A stretch of 64,000 nt of DNA, taken from the NCBI RefSeq assembly GCF_963583255.1, contig NC_084806.1, forward strand, positions 23,106,317-23,170,316. The letters run 5' to 3'. Position numbers and translations under genes: made by a program. Positions 23,546 through 34,328 of the stretch are shown here, piece after piece. Source of the DNA: Pyrus communis. Its lineage: Eukaryota; Streptophyta; Magnoliopsida; Rosales; Rosaceae. How positions within the stretch are numbered: position 1 is the stretch's first letter; the number at the start of each line of letters is the position of its first letter. The notes under the pieces are model-generated. The model was given only the letters and a program-made list of their open reading frames with translations. It made no database searches and was not told where the DNA came from.

Positions 23546-24208
23546 AATTTCTTTGGGGAAGTTTTGGTTTAAATTCTTCGGGAGATTGTGGGGAAGTTTT
23601 GGTTTAAATTCTTCATATGAAAAGGGTATAGTTTTCCTCTGTGCATTCATGTATTTGTGCCCTATTCTTAGTGTAATCCATTTATTCTTGGTGTAATATG
23701 TTTCTTCATATGAAGTAGTCTCATTATTCAGCTCGAAAGCATAAGGAGATAGAGAGACTTCTCATCATACATATACTTTCGACATCCTTTGTAAAACTTA
23801 TAACATATTCCCCTCAGTGACTCTGCACTTTCTGTCAAGCCTTGTATATGTTTCCAAAATAGCATAATAGCATACATCAATAAGCAAACATCAAAACTTC
23901 AAGTGCCCAAATTGTGCAGAGTAACAAGTGTCGGTTAAAAGGTTTTTTTTGTTATGATCACTGTTACTGTTAGTCACAATGACCATCTGCAAAGTTGTAA
24001 GCTTTCAGTATATTGTTACGTGCTTGCTACTATAGTCAACATTGTATACCTCTGCGTTTTGTTCATTGGAAATGCTGGTGTTGGTTTAACCTTTTATCGT
24101 TACCATCAACATTCATATTATTGCAATGTATTATATTGTTTTCAGTTTTTAGAACACCAAGTTTACATATGCAACGAAACTGCAAAGAAAAAGAATTTCT
24201 TATATGTA
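23546..24208. other. Unassigned A/T-rich sequence between gypsy fragment and solo LTR
   Basis: No gene is seen. A 26-bp unit GGGGAAGTTTTGGTTTAAAT is duplicated at about 23556 and 23592. The rest is A/T-rich and resembles an intron or an old non-coding insertion. The plus-strand frame at 23954-24304 runs into the solo LTR and is not credible. Confidence 0.4.
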
Positions 24209-24213
24209 TATAT
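24209..24213. repeat. Target site duplication TATAT of the solo LTR (left copy)
   Basis: TATAT at 24209-24213 precedes the LTR start and is repeated at 26610-26614, directly after GTGTGTCA. The sequence is simple, so chance agreement is possible, but both copies sit exactly at the expected termini. Confidence 0.65.
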
Positions 24214-25573
24214 TAACGACGCGTCCCCAATTATTACGATTTTTATAATTTTTAAATGTGAATTTACGAAAATGCCTTCGAGGAAAAGTGTTGACTTTTG
24301 TTGACTGCCGTGTCATGTCACATAAGGTTCATTTCTTGGCGTATCCTTGTAGCACTCGTCACCACGAACCCGTGGGCGCAAACGGATCGTGATTTGGAAT
24401 TATAACGAAGGAGATATTAATCTTTAAAGCTGGGGGCATTTTAGTAAATTAGTTATTTTATGGAATATTCTAGATTTTGGAGAAAAATCTAGTAGCCACA
24501 TGTGTGACCCAAATTAAAGCAAAATGGTGATGAGTGGTGAAGATAGGAAAGTAAAGGATAGAAGAAGGGAGAGGTGTGGGCAAATGGGGAGATGAGAGAA
24601 AAGAAAGTGCCCAATCAGAAATAGAGAAATAAGGGGAAAGGAGAAGGGTGAGAAGCACAGGATCATGGATCCCTACCGGTTCTCTACAACCCGACCCACG
24701 GAAACTGTGAAACTCGATGGGTTTCGATGGGTTTCCGGCCAATTTCCGACGATTTACACTGAGTTATCACCTGGGAACTTCTCACCAGCCTTCCCTTTTT
24801 CAATTTTCCACACAAATTAGACAAGATTTGGTCTTGGTTTCATGAGAATGGCACCGGCGGCACCATGGTGTTCTTGGTGGTAATTCGCCAATTTTTTAAG
24901 CAAAGTCCTTCGATCTCTACCACCATTAGGCTCCTTGAACCCAGAAACAATGCCCAATCATTGGTTAAGGCGGCAAAGCTTGTATGGAGTCGAATCAAGA
25001 ACCACCCATTTCTAGGGTTCCAACGGGTTTTCGTGAAATTAGGGCTTTTCCCAGTCAAATTGGCCTTAGTCACAGGTATGAAAGTTGCTCTAGTCATTGA
25101 GATCTTCATTCTTGTAAAATTTGGTAATTTTTGGAAATAGTTGAATTTTCCGGCAAGTCTGGGCGGCCAATCGCCACATGCGGCTACGCGTGGGCCGAGA
25201 CGTCCCCTGACCTTCCTAGGTTAAATTTGAATACTCTAATTCTATTGGTGAAGTCCGATTGACGAATTTCCATCATTTGAACGTAGTTCCATGAAAGTTC
25301 GCCGCTTGATTATTATAGTAATCGACGATCTGACAGTTGAATCATCACCAAATTTTGATACATTATAACACGTAATATTTGAGGATATTAAAAACTTACG
25401 GATCAGGAATTCGACGTACGGATCTTCCTAATTAGGACATGTAAGTTATATATTCTATTGATAAGAATTCTAAGACATGATTTGATAATTGTTCTAGGCG
25501 CCGATCGTTCGTGACGCCTTGACGTTTGTGCTAGAAGTTGTAGCGTGGACTCTAGGTGAGTAGGTTTTTGGTT

Positions 25574-25617
<44 letters not shown>

Positions 25618-26609
25618 GTATGTATACTTTACGTTTTTCCTAGAAATTGTTTTAAATGAAATGTGATTGAAATGTCATGTCATACTTGTGTTATATTTTA
25701 GTATATGCATTAGTATAGCTTTGCATAATGTTGCATGAAGCTGCGGAGCCCAGGTAAGCTACATGTGAGTACATTATGTTGTTAGTGGTTGTGATGTATA
25801 TGGTTATGCTTGGATGCATTTGGTACTCATTATCCTGTACCCTGGTGTTAATGCTCCGCCCGAGGTCAGGGCCAGCCTTTACGTGATCGTTCACCTCCTG
25901 CACTGTATGCTCACCTTGGATCCAAGGCAGGTGCCAGCTTATCGTACAGACCACTTTAAGTGGTTCCGATTCATAGGTGACTTGCGATACTTCGCACAGC
26001 CTTCACGTAATAGTAGCACTTGAGTGTATCTATTTACACCCAGCATGTCGTACAAACCACGTTAGGTGACTCCAGTTGGCATATCAGTTTACATTGATTT
26101 ATTTCACATGGCTTACTTATTTCATTGCTGAGATACTTAACATGGCATATACTTGGTTTTCACTACTCTCGGACATGATTTCTATATATGTATGTATTAT
26201 TATTTTCTGGAAAATTATACGGGTTTTACAGCGAGGGCTTATAATGTTTTCAAAAAGGTTTTTATTAAAAACTTTATTATCATGCCCACTCACCCTTGTT
26301 TTTGCACCCTTCCAGGTTTTAGCTGCTAAAAGTCCATATTGACAGGGATTTGTGGCGAATCTCAGTATAGGTGGCTACCTCTGAGAGTATGATCCTTACC
26401 CACACTACTGTACTTTACTTATGCTCTGACGTTGCGTGTGAAATGGGCTCGTTCCCGCTCGCAGTGCACTCATGTCCTTAGGCACTTTTAGGTTTAAATT
26501 TATTCACATTGTCCACATCATTATACTTTATTGCTTCGTCACCTTACAAGTGTCGGCCAACACAGCTCAATTCAGAGTCCTAGTGGACATTCCGGGCCGG
26601 GGTGTGTCA
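24214..26609 (+). mobile_element. Solo LTR of family O
   Basis: A 2396-bp LTR begins with a decayed start TAACGACGCGTCCCC (family TGACAACCCGTTCC) and ends GGGCCGGGGTGTGTCA. Its flanks are a candidate TSD TATAT, and neither a PBS nor a polypurine tract adjoins it, so it is a solo LTR left by LTR-LTR recombination. Landmarks shared with other copies include GGTATGAAAGTTG, CCCAGGTAAGCT and CGTACAGACCACTTTAAGTGG. A (TA)20 microsatellite occupies 25577-25616. The sequence is more diverged from 8575 onward copies than those are from each other, suggesting a distinct subfamily. Confidence 0.85.
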
Positions 26610-26614
26610 TATAT

Positions 26615-27012
26615 ATTATAATATTATAGTTGCAGTAGTTACCTAATTGCCCCCTAAATTTCTGATAGAGTGTCCATAACCTTCGGTAGTTGAACCCCAT
26701 CACCTGAAGTTAATGTATTGAGAAACTTGATGTATTGGCATAGGAACATGATGCTGTTTCTTTGACCTGGTAACACCAAATTTAGTGAACTTAATATTTA
26801 TGCAAAAAGATTGGATATTAGTCTATTATCTTTAGTAATTGCCTGAGTTTTAACATTAATAATCTGTACTGCAGAAAATGCTAAAGAACTTCTTTTTACG
26901 TAGGAAGTGTGTGAAAGTGAATATCAGTCTTTTGGTCTTAAGTGAATGTAGCTTTTAGCTTTGTATTAATTTCGATGTTTCTGTTTACATTGTTCTAGCA
27001 CATGTTTGAGGG
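26615..27012. other. Upstream region of the Myb/SANT-like exon, no gene seen
   Basis: About 400 A/T-rich bases between the solo LTR and the ATG at 27013. It reads like an intron or 5' UTR, with a pyrimidine-rich stretch ending TTGTTCTAG shortly before the ATG. No other feature was found. Confidence 0.4.
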
Positions 27013-27342
27013 ATGTCAAACAAGGACTTTGCAAATGACCTTGATGATAAAGCTAATTGGCCAAAACCTATTGAAGACTACTTTATTAGTATGTTGTATG
27101 AAGAGACAAAAAAAGGTTTGCAAACCAACACTTTAGAAAAGAATCAGTGGCATGCTATTGGCATGAAGTTGTTTGACAAATATGGTAATAGATACACTCG
27201 TGAAAAATTGAAGCAAAAATATAATCAGTTGTGGAAGATTCACCGTGAGTTGGCCAAGCTTGTTAATCATACTGGGATGGGTTAGGACCATGTTGTAAAC
27301 ATTGTTCAAGCATCGGACGAAGTTTGGGCAACTTATATTAAG
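27013..27342 (+). pseudogene. Myb/SANT-like DNA-binding domain exon
   Basis: The frame from ATG 27013 reads NWPKPIEDYFISMLYEETKK and continues through WHAIGMKLFDKYG and LKQKYNQLWKIHRELAKLV. This is the Trp/Phe-spaced helix pattern of the plant Myb/SANT-like domain (PF12776 type), found in many Harbinger-associated and host proteins that bind DNA. A TAG at 27283-27285 falls where the family has Trp (a GMGW motif). Coding similarity continues after it to a GT donor at 27343. The remaining exons are not seen; the candidate Helitron starts 245 bases later. It is either a broken host gene or a captured exon. Confidence 0.75.
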
Positions 27343-27802
27343 GTATTTATTATATTATATAATGGTTAGTAAGATGACTATGGATATGCTTTTGTGTTTG
27401 GTATTGAGATATTTTGCTTTATGATGAACTATAATTAAATGAGTACGGAAATGACTATTTTGGTAATATGATTAATGTTATGTTAATATCCTATAATATT
27501 ATTTTGTCACTTTGTTTAGCTATTAATTACTTGATAGTTGTATAATATAATTATTTGTATGTCTATATAGGATGGAATGTATTTAAATCATCATTATATA
27601 TACTAAAACTCAGTTGAGTTTTAGCACTGTTCAGAAATAGTAAAAGGGCGGAAATGCCCTTGGCTTTTTTGTTTGCTTAGCCGTTTTGCTGCTACTTTGC
27701 ACAGTTAAATATCTGTTATGCCCTTGATTGCCACGCGTTGATCATCCTTTGTCTGTGCGGTTAAATTCCGTCACAGCGAATAGACGACGTTTCCCTTCGG
27801 TA

Positions 27803-28085
27803 CCGTTTGGTACGTGGGACGGGACGGAACAGAGTGGGACAAAGCGTTCCGTCCCACGTTTGGTGCGCCTAAAACGGGTGGAACGAGCTGTTCCATGGGA
27901 CGAGTTTTGGGTGAATTTTCGTTCCATCTCACCCCCATGGAACGACTCGTTCCACATCCGTGGAACACAAAATTATAACATCTCCGTCTCCTTCTTCTTC
28001 CTCCTTGTTTCCATCCGAGGGCATCTTTGCTCCCGGTCCGTTCCGTTCCGTCCTGTCCCGTCCCGTCCCGTCTGCATACCAAACG
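27803..28085. mobile_element. Foldback/MITE-like element with GGGACGGGACGG inverted ends
   Basis: CCGTTTGGTACGTGGGACGG (27803) is mirrored by CCCGTCCCGTCTGCATACCA (28063-28082), giving imperfect terminal inverted repeats of about 25 bases extended by more GGAACG/CGTTCC repeats. The interior is also largely self-complementary (for example GGAACGAGC versus GACTCGTTCC). No clear target duplication was found. Overlapping frames on both strands (27728-28264) are by-products of the repeats. Confidence 0.5.
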
Positions 28086-28696
28086 ATTCTAGCCCACGCG
28101 TCCATCATGGATGGCCCTTTCAGTTCGACTTCTTCTCGATTTCGCTTCTCTCTCGCCGTTCTCATCTTTTGGGTATTTTGGAACCTAGGTTTATTTCTTT
28201 TCCGCATCGCCGTTTCACTTACTGTTTAGCGTTGTCATCTTTCTCCAGATCGACAGGCCAATAAAACCTGGCGAGGTCAGCATGTACTTCTATGGAATTT
28301 ACCGCCTGCGATCTCAGCCATTCAATCTCATTATTTACATGTTTAATTTAATATTCATGCAATTAATTGTGCTTTGGATTAGGGTGGAAGTTGATATGTT
28401 TGATTTTATGCATGTACTTTATTTTTTATGTTTTCTGTTAGAAATTAATTTACTTTTCCTTTGAAATTGTTGAGCTGTTAGAAATTAATTTACTTTTCCA
28501 TTTCTTACCCACATAACCTAGAGTCTCCTGATGAGTTTTTCGTCTTTCTCAATGTGCCTTATATAATTTTTTTTTGTTGTTTTCGATTTACAGATGTATT
28601 TTGTGTTTAAATTTTCTTTTTATAATTTTGGGGGTTTTGTTTGTGTGCTCTGATGCTGTGTGTAGCTGTCTGATTTCGTTCTTTTTTTGCTTTAAG

Positions 28697-29578
28697 GATT
28701 TTTCTGGAGGGCTCCCTTTGGAATTGCCGAATGCTGTTGTTTGTCGGGTGGAAGCAGAGTTAATTGCTACTAAAAAGGTATAGAAGCTTAGCTAAACCTT
28801 AATTATCATGTAAAGAAGTAAATAACTATAAAAGTAGCTTCACTATGGTCTGTAATCATATACCACACCTTTGCTTGACTCTTATCTACCTTTGAAATTG
28901 AATTTGGGATTTGATTATTTCAATTAATTTCTCCGGTTTATATTTCAAGGTCAGCCGGTTTTGTATTTAGCATCAATTAATTGCTTTTTTCTTGGTGAGT
29001 ACCTAAATGTTTACACTTTCTGTTCAACAGAAAATGACAAATTGAGACAAACTTGGAACCTAATAAATCAATATTAGCAAGCCCATAAACTTATTTCGTG
29101 ACTATCACAATATTCTTTCAATATTCTACGTTTTGCTTACAATTCTGTTCTCTCTAGGACGTTAAAGTGCATTTTTGGTTTTTGAAGTTTCGCCGCCAAA
29201 TACCAACTGTCTGACTGTGTTTTCTGTCCTCTCTGTTCTCAATAATGTTTATGTTTTGTGATACCATTTTTACATCTTTCAAACACATATTTCGCATGTG
29301 TGGCTCTTGATTGAAATTTGACTTGCCAAGAACTGGAGATGGTCTTGGTTTTAAGGTTAAAATTGAATCATCCATGATTTTAAAAATATGGTATTTCTGA
29401 TTAAACCTATAACGATGGACAAATAGGTTACACATGGAGATTGTCACATTATTGTAGTTCTCAATTCATTTATGGTAGGTAGTCTTAACTCTTCATCTAT
29501 GTACCAATTTTTTTATTTTATTTTAATGCTCAGGCAGAAATTATAGAGGAGCTTATTTGTTGGAGATTTGAAGAGTAA
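28697..29578 (+). pseudogene. Two captured exons of an unrecognised gene
   Basis: Exon 28697-28777 is bounded by TTTAAG and GTATAG and encodes the peptide starting DFSGGLPLELPNAVVCRVEA. Exon 29534-29578 follows a TGCTCAG acceptor and continues in frame as AEIIEELICWRFEE, then TAA. The joined 42 residues have normal codon composition and a helical, acidic end. Possible additional coding pieces around 28106-28200 (ATG, hydrophobic) and 29681-29716 are cut by the element B LTR. I do not recognise the family. The location inside the candidate Helitron suggests gene capture. Confidence 0.45.
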
Positions 29579-29716
29579 AACTTAACAGTGCGGTACCACT
29601 GGAAGTAGTAATTGCTAATCAGGTTTCCACTCTTTTTTCTGTTCGGCCTTTCCTGACTAAAACAGTATTTTGCATTTTGGTTGCTCAGTTAATGAATTTG
29701 AGATCTGCTGGCACCT

Positions 29717-31166
29717 TGATAGGAGCATATTCATGCGACTTAAATGGCTTGTTCTCGTACATTTACGTTATGTTTCTTTAGTTATTTTAGTCCTTTATGC
29801 TTCTTTTGTGTGTTTTCAGGATAATAAGACGTGTTTGACGAAAGGATGCATTGTGGAGCGTTTTGGGGCTTTTTGGAGCACTATTGGGCTAAGGATGGAT
29901 AGCTTATGCTTGGAGCCCAAGTGTTGGATGAAATTGAAGGCCTTGTATGCACTTGAGGACACAAAACAATGGCCCTAACCCAATTACATTCACCTTGCCA
30001 TGGGCTTAACACAAACACCATTCCTTGCCATGCAAGGGGGAGCAATTTGGGTCCATTTCATGCACTTAAAACCTAGTCCAATTACACACCATTGCAGCCA
30101 ATTCCATTCTTTGCCATGCACATTCATCACCAATTCAACATGCATTCATCATCACAATCAAAACAGCCATTCTTAGCCGTGTAAATCCATTCCACTTCAT
30201 TGCACATGCATCTTCATAAATCAACACCACTTATTGCACATGCATTCCATCCTTTAATTCACCCACATGCCCCTTTAAATCATTCAATCACACCGTCACA
30301 CATTCATTCTCCAACATTGCACATGCACTTTGCCTTTCATCATTGCACCACAAATCAATCAACACATGCATTCCCTTCACATTCACCCACATGCACATTC
30401 AATCATTCACTCATGCACCCTTTATTCTTCATCATTCCAGCCATGCACATTTAATCATTCATTTCCCAACTCAATACCGTGCCTTTCACTCCCATTTCCA
30501 GCATGCATTCACATGCATTTTCAGCACCTACACACCTCACACACATGCAATTCCAGCACCAACAAGCATCATTGCCGTGTATCCCTTATGCATTTCCAGC
30601 TTTCACATGTTTTCCTAGCTGTTTTCCATCATTAACAAGCCACATGCATTCTAAACAAACAGCCATATGTAAATATGTATGTGATGAAAATATGGATGAT
30701 GGAATAGCCAAGGGGTTCTTCTCCACACATGTTACACTTGCAGACAAGATTGATTCTCAGTTGGTCTTTCGATAAATTATGAAACTCAACGCCCCGGGTT
30801 AATTAGGTCCGCTTAAATTAACCGTCAAGTTTTCCTTAAGTTAATGAATTGGATGGGTTAGCGCAACGCAATTCACAACATTCTCCAAAAGTCCTTTACG
30901 TGAACAGCACAATAAAGATACAATCAAAGATCATTAAGCATTATGAAAACTATAAGTGTTGACGAGGCATTCGTTACTATGATGAGCATGAAACTCGTGC
31001 CAAGAATTCATTTAACGCGATTGTTTATAAGCAACCTCCACTACTTGTGAATATAAGTTCATAACGATTAGGTGAAACTCACTTATATTCTAGCGTCATA
31101 TTCATGCATGAAAATTAAGCGCGCATTCTTAATAAACATACATAAATAAGTTATCAATCAAACGGT
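29717..31166 (+). mobile_element. Element B LTR copy 1, with inverted 3' half
   Basis: This copy starts TGATAGGAGCATATTCATGC at 29717. Its first 950 bases (to about 30666) are almost identical to 35890-36842. It then jumps to a 500-base segment (30667-31166) identical to 37289-37788, skipping about 450 bases present in copy 2. That second segment is in the opposite orientation to its counterpart in the full-length copy at 37918-40028. The His/Pro-rich frames here (30200-30775) come from repeated ACATGCATTC and TTCATCATTCA motifs and are not genes. Confidence 0.75.
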
Positions 31167-32001
31167 TAATGAATTAATTTGTTTGGTGCAGGGCTCATAA
31201 AATCAAGACAATGAGGCTCAACAAGAAGGATATTGGCAGCCATATGAGGAGTTCTATTCAACGCCTATGCAGCCACCACAAGGGTTGGACCATTTGGAAA
31301 AGCAAATTGGGCAGATCGCGGAGTTCGTAGGACAGTTTCGAGACCAAGGCGAACTCCCTAGTTCAACCATTGCAAATCAGAAGGGAGAATTTGAAACCAC
31401 CAATGCTATCATGTTGAGAAGTGACAAGGAGGTTGGAACGGACCCTCAACCATCAAAATCAAATCACAAGGAAGAGGAATACACCCAACCCACGGCAAGG
31501 GTGGAAACACCTTTACCGGAGGCACCTATTGCTCCTATGCCATCTAATTCAGGTATGGTTGTTCCAAATTTCATTATTTTTAACCCCGTTCCAACAAGTA
31601 TCCCTATTCCTTGCAGATTCATGACTTCCAAGGAAGAAGAAGGTGAAAAAGATATCTTGGAAGCCCTTCCAAAGGTGACAAGTAGGGAATGTCATGAATT
31701 CATCAAAGAGGACGTTCTTGAAACCACAAAATCCAAAGAAGTTAAATTTGATGACATTGGACAAGTCATAACCATCACTTGCAATCTGGCCAAGTCCAAT
31801 ATCCCTGAAACTTTCAAAGGAGTGGTGTTTGTCATTGAGTTCTTGTCGGACAAAACAAGTAAGTCCTCTTTTCCAAATTCCATTACATTTTATACTAACT
31901 TGCTATTTTTTATGAATCAGGCACCTACACTAGAATTCAAACCAATACCGGTTCACTTCAAGTATCACCTTCCATTCAAGGACCAATTCCATGCCGTTTG
32001 A
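31167..32001 (+). pseudogene. Element B gag fragment (Athila-like)
   Basis: After a junction at about 31166 the plus strand encodes part of gag: LDHLEKQIGQIAEFVGQFRD is closely similar to the element A segment at 57372-57420, followed by a SDKEVGTDPQPSK segment matching the A protease-side frame. The frame 31267-32001 (244 residues) then diverges into Pro/Glu-rich sequence and a partial linker. There is no PBS, gag start, protease, RT or integrase, so a deletion has removed most of pol. Element B is therefore a large non-autonomous derivative. Confidence 0.75.
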
Positions 32002-32063
32002 TTTTATTTATGTTAAAAAAAAAAAAAAAAAAAAGATACTAAACATGGAGAAAGATGGAGCCT

Positions 32064-32735
32064 TCACAAAGGATGTTTACGTGAAGCCCCACTACGAGGC
32101 GTCGGAGCAGAAGGCGTCGGAGCGGAAGGCATCGAAGCAGGAGGCATCGGAGCGGGAGGCATTGGAACGGGAGGCATCGGAGCTAGAGCATTCCAGGCCT
32201 CAATACTGGGTGGAACGCTGGATGACCCAGGAAAAAGGTGCCTCTGGAGATAAGCAGCAAGCTTTTGACGGTCACTTTGAATCCGACCTTCAGATTCTTG
32301 CAGCTCATCAAGCTTCCTCTTCATGCCCGCCGAATAGTTATTTGCAAGCACATGCAAACTTCTATTCTCGTACTTAAGCTGTTTGATCTCCTGCTTAAGA
32401 CTTTCCACCTCTGCCATCAATGATTCCACCTGACGGGAGCGGGCAAGCAGGCGTTGGCCTATGTTGGACACAGAGCTCGCACACTGAACACTAAGAGCGA
32501 GGGACTCTTGAACGGCCAACTCATCGGACCGTCCTGACAGCAGCCTACTATCTTTTGGAGTGAGGAGGTTCCTAGCTACTATTGTAGCTGTTGTGGCGTC
32601 CTGCATCACGGAGTCTTCACCTGTAAGAAGACCGTTAGAAGATAAAAAAGAAGGGCGCCATACATTACCTTGACGGGGTGCAACCGGATCGCTGTTGAGA
32701 CTCAAATCTAAGCTAAGGTTCGATGAGTTTGCCAT
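32064..32735 (-). CDS. Antisense 223-residue coiled-coil ORF carried by element B
   Basis: An uninterrupted minus-strand frame starts at ATG 32735 with MANSSNLSLDLSLNSDP. The middle (about residues 90-165) has heptad-like Leu/Glu/Lys spacing, including VESLMAEVESLKQEIKQLKY, which predicts a coiled coil. The C-terminus is a degenerate Met-Pro-Pro/Ala-Pro repeat (about 185-212). I recall similar frames in other Rosaceae repeat annotations, but no function is known to me. It lies antisense between gag and the 3' LTR, as do the extra ORFs of some Ty3/gypsy lineages. It has no stop or frameshift although the neighbouring pol is gone. The opposite-strand frame at 31991-32377 is its shadow. Confidence 0.6.
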   Translation of the reverse strand: MANSSNLSLDLSLNSDPVAPRQGNVWRPSFLSSNGLLTGEDSVMQDATTATIVARNLLTPKDSRLLSGRSDELAVQESLALSVQCASSVSNIGQRLLARSRQVESLMAEVESLKQEIKQLKYENRSLHVLANNYSAGMKRKLDELQESEGRIQSDRQKLAAYLQRHLFPGSSSVPPSIEAWNALAPMPPVPMPPAPMPPASMPSAPTPSAPTPRSGASRKHPL

Positions 32736-34292
32736 TTTTTTTCAAAAGTGTTCAAAGAGAAGGGGTGGATGGAGTAAATTTTCAAAGGGCCGGAGACGAT
32801 TTTCAAGAATGGGAGATCTTCAGAGTGTGTATGTTGGCGGTGATCGATAGCTCTATAAAAAGCCAAGACGACGCGTCCACCGATTCAAAGAGCCGGATTT
32901 TCCGGCGTAAGTTCGGCGACGCTTTCTCGGCTTTTCAGAAGACGCGTTCAACGTTGTCAAAAGATTTCTTCTTTTCAGAAAACACGTGGAGGCCATCATC
33001 GCAACTACACATATTTAGCCGACAAGCGCAAAGTTCGGCGACGCTTTCTCTGCTTTTCAGAAAACGCGTGCAGCTTTGTCAAAAGGAGCCGCATCTGCAC
33101 TACCACGTGTCGTTCAGAAAGCGAAAGGGCGTCGTTCAGAAATCGAAGGGGCGCCTACTCAGAAATCGAAGAGGCGTATTCAAAGATCGAAGAGGCGCCA
33201 CTATTTCAAAAAGCCGGATTTGCGGGATCAAAACGTTTGTCGACAAGGGTAAAAAGTACCACCACTTGCTATTATCTCTATATATGTCGACCTTCATTTT
33301 TTATGGCAAGGCAGACCTGAAGAAAATGCCCAACTCTTCCTCACCTCTGAGGGCGCACTCCCAGCAAAGCCTTTCGAACTACTCAATTTTTTCTTCTTCC
33401 CCAAAGATGATACCAGATGCCTAGAGTACAGATGACCCAGGAGGAAACGCTAGATTGAAGCATGTGCTGAGTCATTCACCGCTTCTTCAAAAGCAAAGGT
33501 ATCTCATATCATCAAGGTCAAAAGCAAAAGTATCTCACATCATGCTCTTTCCCTGTCTTTTTCTTTGTCCTTTTTCTTACTCGCATGGCAAAGTAAAAGA
33601 AGCAATCAGCCGGCACTTGGAGTCAGTCTTTCGATCTGGAGCCGACTGCCTGGAATCTATTCCTGGTTGCTTACCTAGCGTTGTTCTCGAGTAGTCATCT
33701 TCAACGGAGCAAGTAAGGCAAGTGAAAATGATACATTGAAGCATGTGGAGACAAGCAACAACTGCATATGCTGAGTATCATTTAACCCTCTTCAATACGA
33801 ATTGGAGAGATTGAACAAAGAAACAGACAAAAAGGAGGAAGCTCAGACCTTCGGGGAAGACCAAAAGAATCCTGCCGCCCAGTTCAAAAGTAGCACAAAG
33901 GAAAATCAACGATGGGCGGAAGCCAGTTCAAGAGTAAGCCTGTGGAATCACCAAGATTATGCCTCAATACAATCACCAAGGAGAAGAGGGAATATACACT
34001 CCATAACCAGATTTGCGTCCCTAAACTCTTCTCTTTGTTAGTTACATTCTGCCATGTTTAGTATGTTTAGTTGCTTTTTGTGTGTACTTATGTTTTGTGT
34101 GAATCTATGCTTAAAACATTGAGGACAATGTTTGATTTAAGTGTGGGGGGGTAACTAAGTATATTTAATGCAAATTCGTGGGATTTTATCACCCATTACT
34201 TCAAAATGTTGTTCCTTGCTGTTTTAAGGTGTTTTTAAGTTGTTTTAGAATGTTTTTAGTGTATTTTGTTTTATAACTCCGAAAATCACATA

Positions 34293-34328
<36 letters not shown>

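Noticed and set aside
27728..28264. Frames of 70-178 codons on both strands
   Set aside because: They lie in the foldback element made of GGGACGG/CCGTCCC repeats, which lacks stops on both strands by composition.
30200..30775. Overlapping His/Pro-rich frames, repeated at 36373-36945 and 38409-38801
   Set aside because: They arise from CATGCATTC/TTCACC word repetition in element B LTRs, several frames are open at once and they change between copies.
32723..33424. 233-codon plus-strand frame
   Set aside because: No recognisable domain; it consists of duplicated SerLys/Arg-rich segments upstream of the antisense ORF in element B.
34299..34328. Poly-A tract as the end of a retroposed gene
   Set aside because: It sits in the non-coding 3' region of element B with no upstream processed coding sequence or flanking duplication.
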